From the NCBI GenBank assembly GCA_003504035.1, contig DOBW01000034.1, forward strand, positions 1 to 5,595: 5,595 bases of DNA, read 5' to 3'. The notes under the pieces were generated by a model. It was not told the DNA's origin and ran no database searches. It saw nothing but the letters and a program-made list of their open reading frames with translations. Shown in pieces: positions 5,066 through 5,595 of the stretch; within the stretch, counting starts at the first letter, position 1; every line of letters begins with the position of its first letter. The position numbers and the translations under genes are program-made. The DNA is from Rhodospirillaceae bacterium. GTDB taxonomy: Bacteria > Pseudomonadota > Alphaproteobacteria > UBA9219.

Positions 5066-5503
5066 TCATCCCGACCTATGATAGGGATGCCCTGCATTAA
5101 TTTGCTGAATACGATAGAGCTGTTCCAAAAGCATCACGCGCACCAACTTGTGGGGCCACGTTTTGCGCCCAAAAGCCAAAATAAAATCAGCTCTCCCCCG
5201 CACCTCTTCTGTAACGCCATCGGCACCACCGATTAGAAAAACGAGATCTTGTGGACCACTTTCCTGCCACGCCTGCATCTTTTTAGCCAACGCACAAGAA
5301 GAAATATCCTGACCACGTTCATCAAGCAAAACAACCAATGCTTTATCTGGAAGTGCTTTTAGCAAAGCCGCACCTTCCGCCTTTGCCGTTTTTCCTGATA
5401 ATTCACGAATCTGAAAAGTTCCCTGCAACCGCTTGGCATAGTCTGCTGCAAGCTCTGCCTCGGCCCCGCGCAAGCGGCCTATGGCGTGAAGTGCTAAACG
5501 CAT
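5066..5503 (-). CDS. rlmH: 23S rRNA (pseudouridine-1915-N3)-methyltransferase RlmH
   Basis: A complete 145-residue SPOUT-class methyltransferase, slightly shorter than the 155-residue E. coli enzyme. It N3-methylates pseudouridine 1915 in helix 69 of 23S rRNA on the assembled 70S ribosome, using S-adenosylmethionine and working as a dimer. Family marks are the N-terminal MRLALHAIGR strand, LLDERGQ (59-65), the glycine-rich LIGGADGV turn of the cofactor knot (90-97), and the C-terminal PHKLVRVMLLEQLYR (117-131) with the terminal HPYHR (139-143). ATG at 5503 has GAGGATGAG upstream. In many alphaproteobacteria rlmH follows rsfS (ybeB) on the same strand. Here the upstream neighbour appears to run the other way, so that order is not kept. 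The encoded protein looks intact and ordinary. Confidence 0.96.
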   Translation of the reverse strand: MRLALHAIGRLRGAEAELAADYAKRLQGTFQIRELSGKTAKAEGAALLKALPDKALVVLLDERGQDISSCALAKKMQAWQESGPQDLVFLIGGADGVTEEVRGRADFILAFGRKTWPHKLVRVMLLEQLYRIQQINAGHPYHRSG

Positions 5504-5577
5504 TGAGTCTCATCCTCATCAAAAATATGTATCAAAGAAGGAAGTATGACACATCCAAAAGAAAGAGGAACCGACTT

Positions 5578-5595
5578 ATGCACCCAACTATTCGC
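5578..5595 (+). CDS. Start of an unidentified gene, cut by the window end
   Basis: Only six codons are visible (MHPTIR). ATG at 5578 is preceded by AGAGGA with 8 bases of spacing, a good ribosome binding site. An alternative start in another frame is ATG at 5546, preceded closely by AAGGA; it also stays open to the edge (MTHPKERGTDLC...). The spacing favours 5578. The gene is divergent from rlmH across about 70 bases. Too little is present for any product call. Confidence 0.4.

Overview
The window looks like a stretch of an alphaproteobacterial chromosome of moderate to low GC. The supports are the style of the chemoreceptor and of the RhlE-like helicase, a tRNA-Glu of typical alphaproteobacterial form, and rlmH. 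This assignment is a family-level inference; I cannot name the species. Everything from position 2052 to the right end looks like ordinary chromosomal backbone. Positions 1 to about 2050 look like an accessory insertion next to a tRNA gene.

Left, 1-361: the window opens inside a tRNA-Glu gene (3' part only, with encoded CCA) followed by a strong intrinsic terminator. The DNA beyond it is unusually rich in repeats. There is an inverted near-copy of the tRNA 3' end, a 93-bp structured repeat (copy A), a 15-bp direct copy of the tRNA 3' end that looks like a phage- or island-type attachment core, and a perfect palindrome with 19-bp arms.

Cargo, 362-1773: two divergently transcribed genes share a 113-bp intergenic region. 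The minus-strand gene encodes a small zinc-binding PD-(D/E)XK-type nuclease resembling the catalytic domain of DpnI, with a Q-x-K variant of the active site. The plus-strand gene encodes a 283-residue protein with an R-x5-H motif in a helical context, resembling HEPN/AbiU2-type proteins. Both protein classes are common in antiphage defence. An exact second copy of the 93-bp repeat (copy B, 1792-1884) closes the cassette in the same orientation, so recombination between the copies would remove both genes. I regard this as a candidate two-gene defence cassette; the functional link between the genes is inference.

Backbone, 2052-5595: three minus-strand genes follow. The first is an RhlE-type DEAD-box RNA helicase with a basic tail, a GTG start and a probable long structured 5' leader. 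The second is a methyl-accepting chemotaxis protein with two membrane segments but almost no periplasmic sensor domain. The third is RlmH, the 23S rRNA pseudouridine-1915 N3-methyltransferase. They are well spaced and do not look like one tight operon. The right edge holds the first codons of a plus-strand gene running out of the window, divergent from rlmH.
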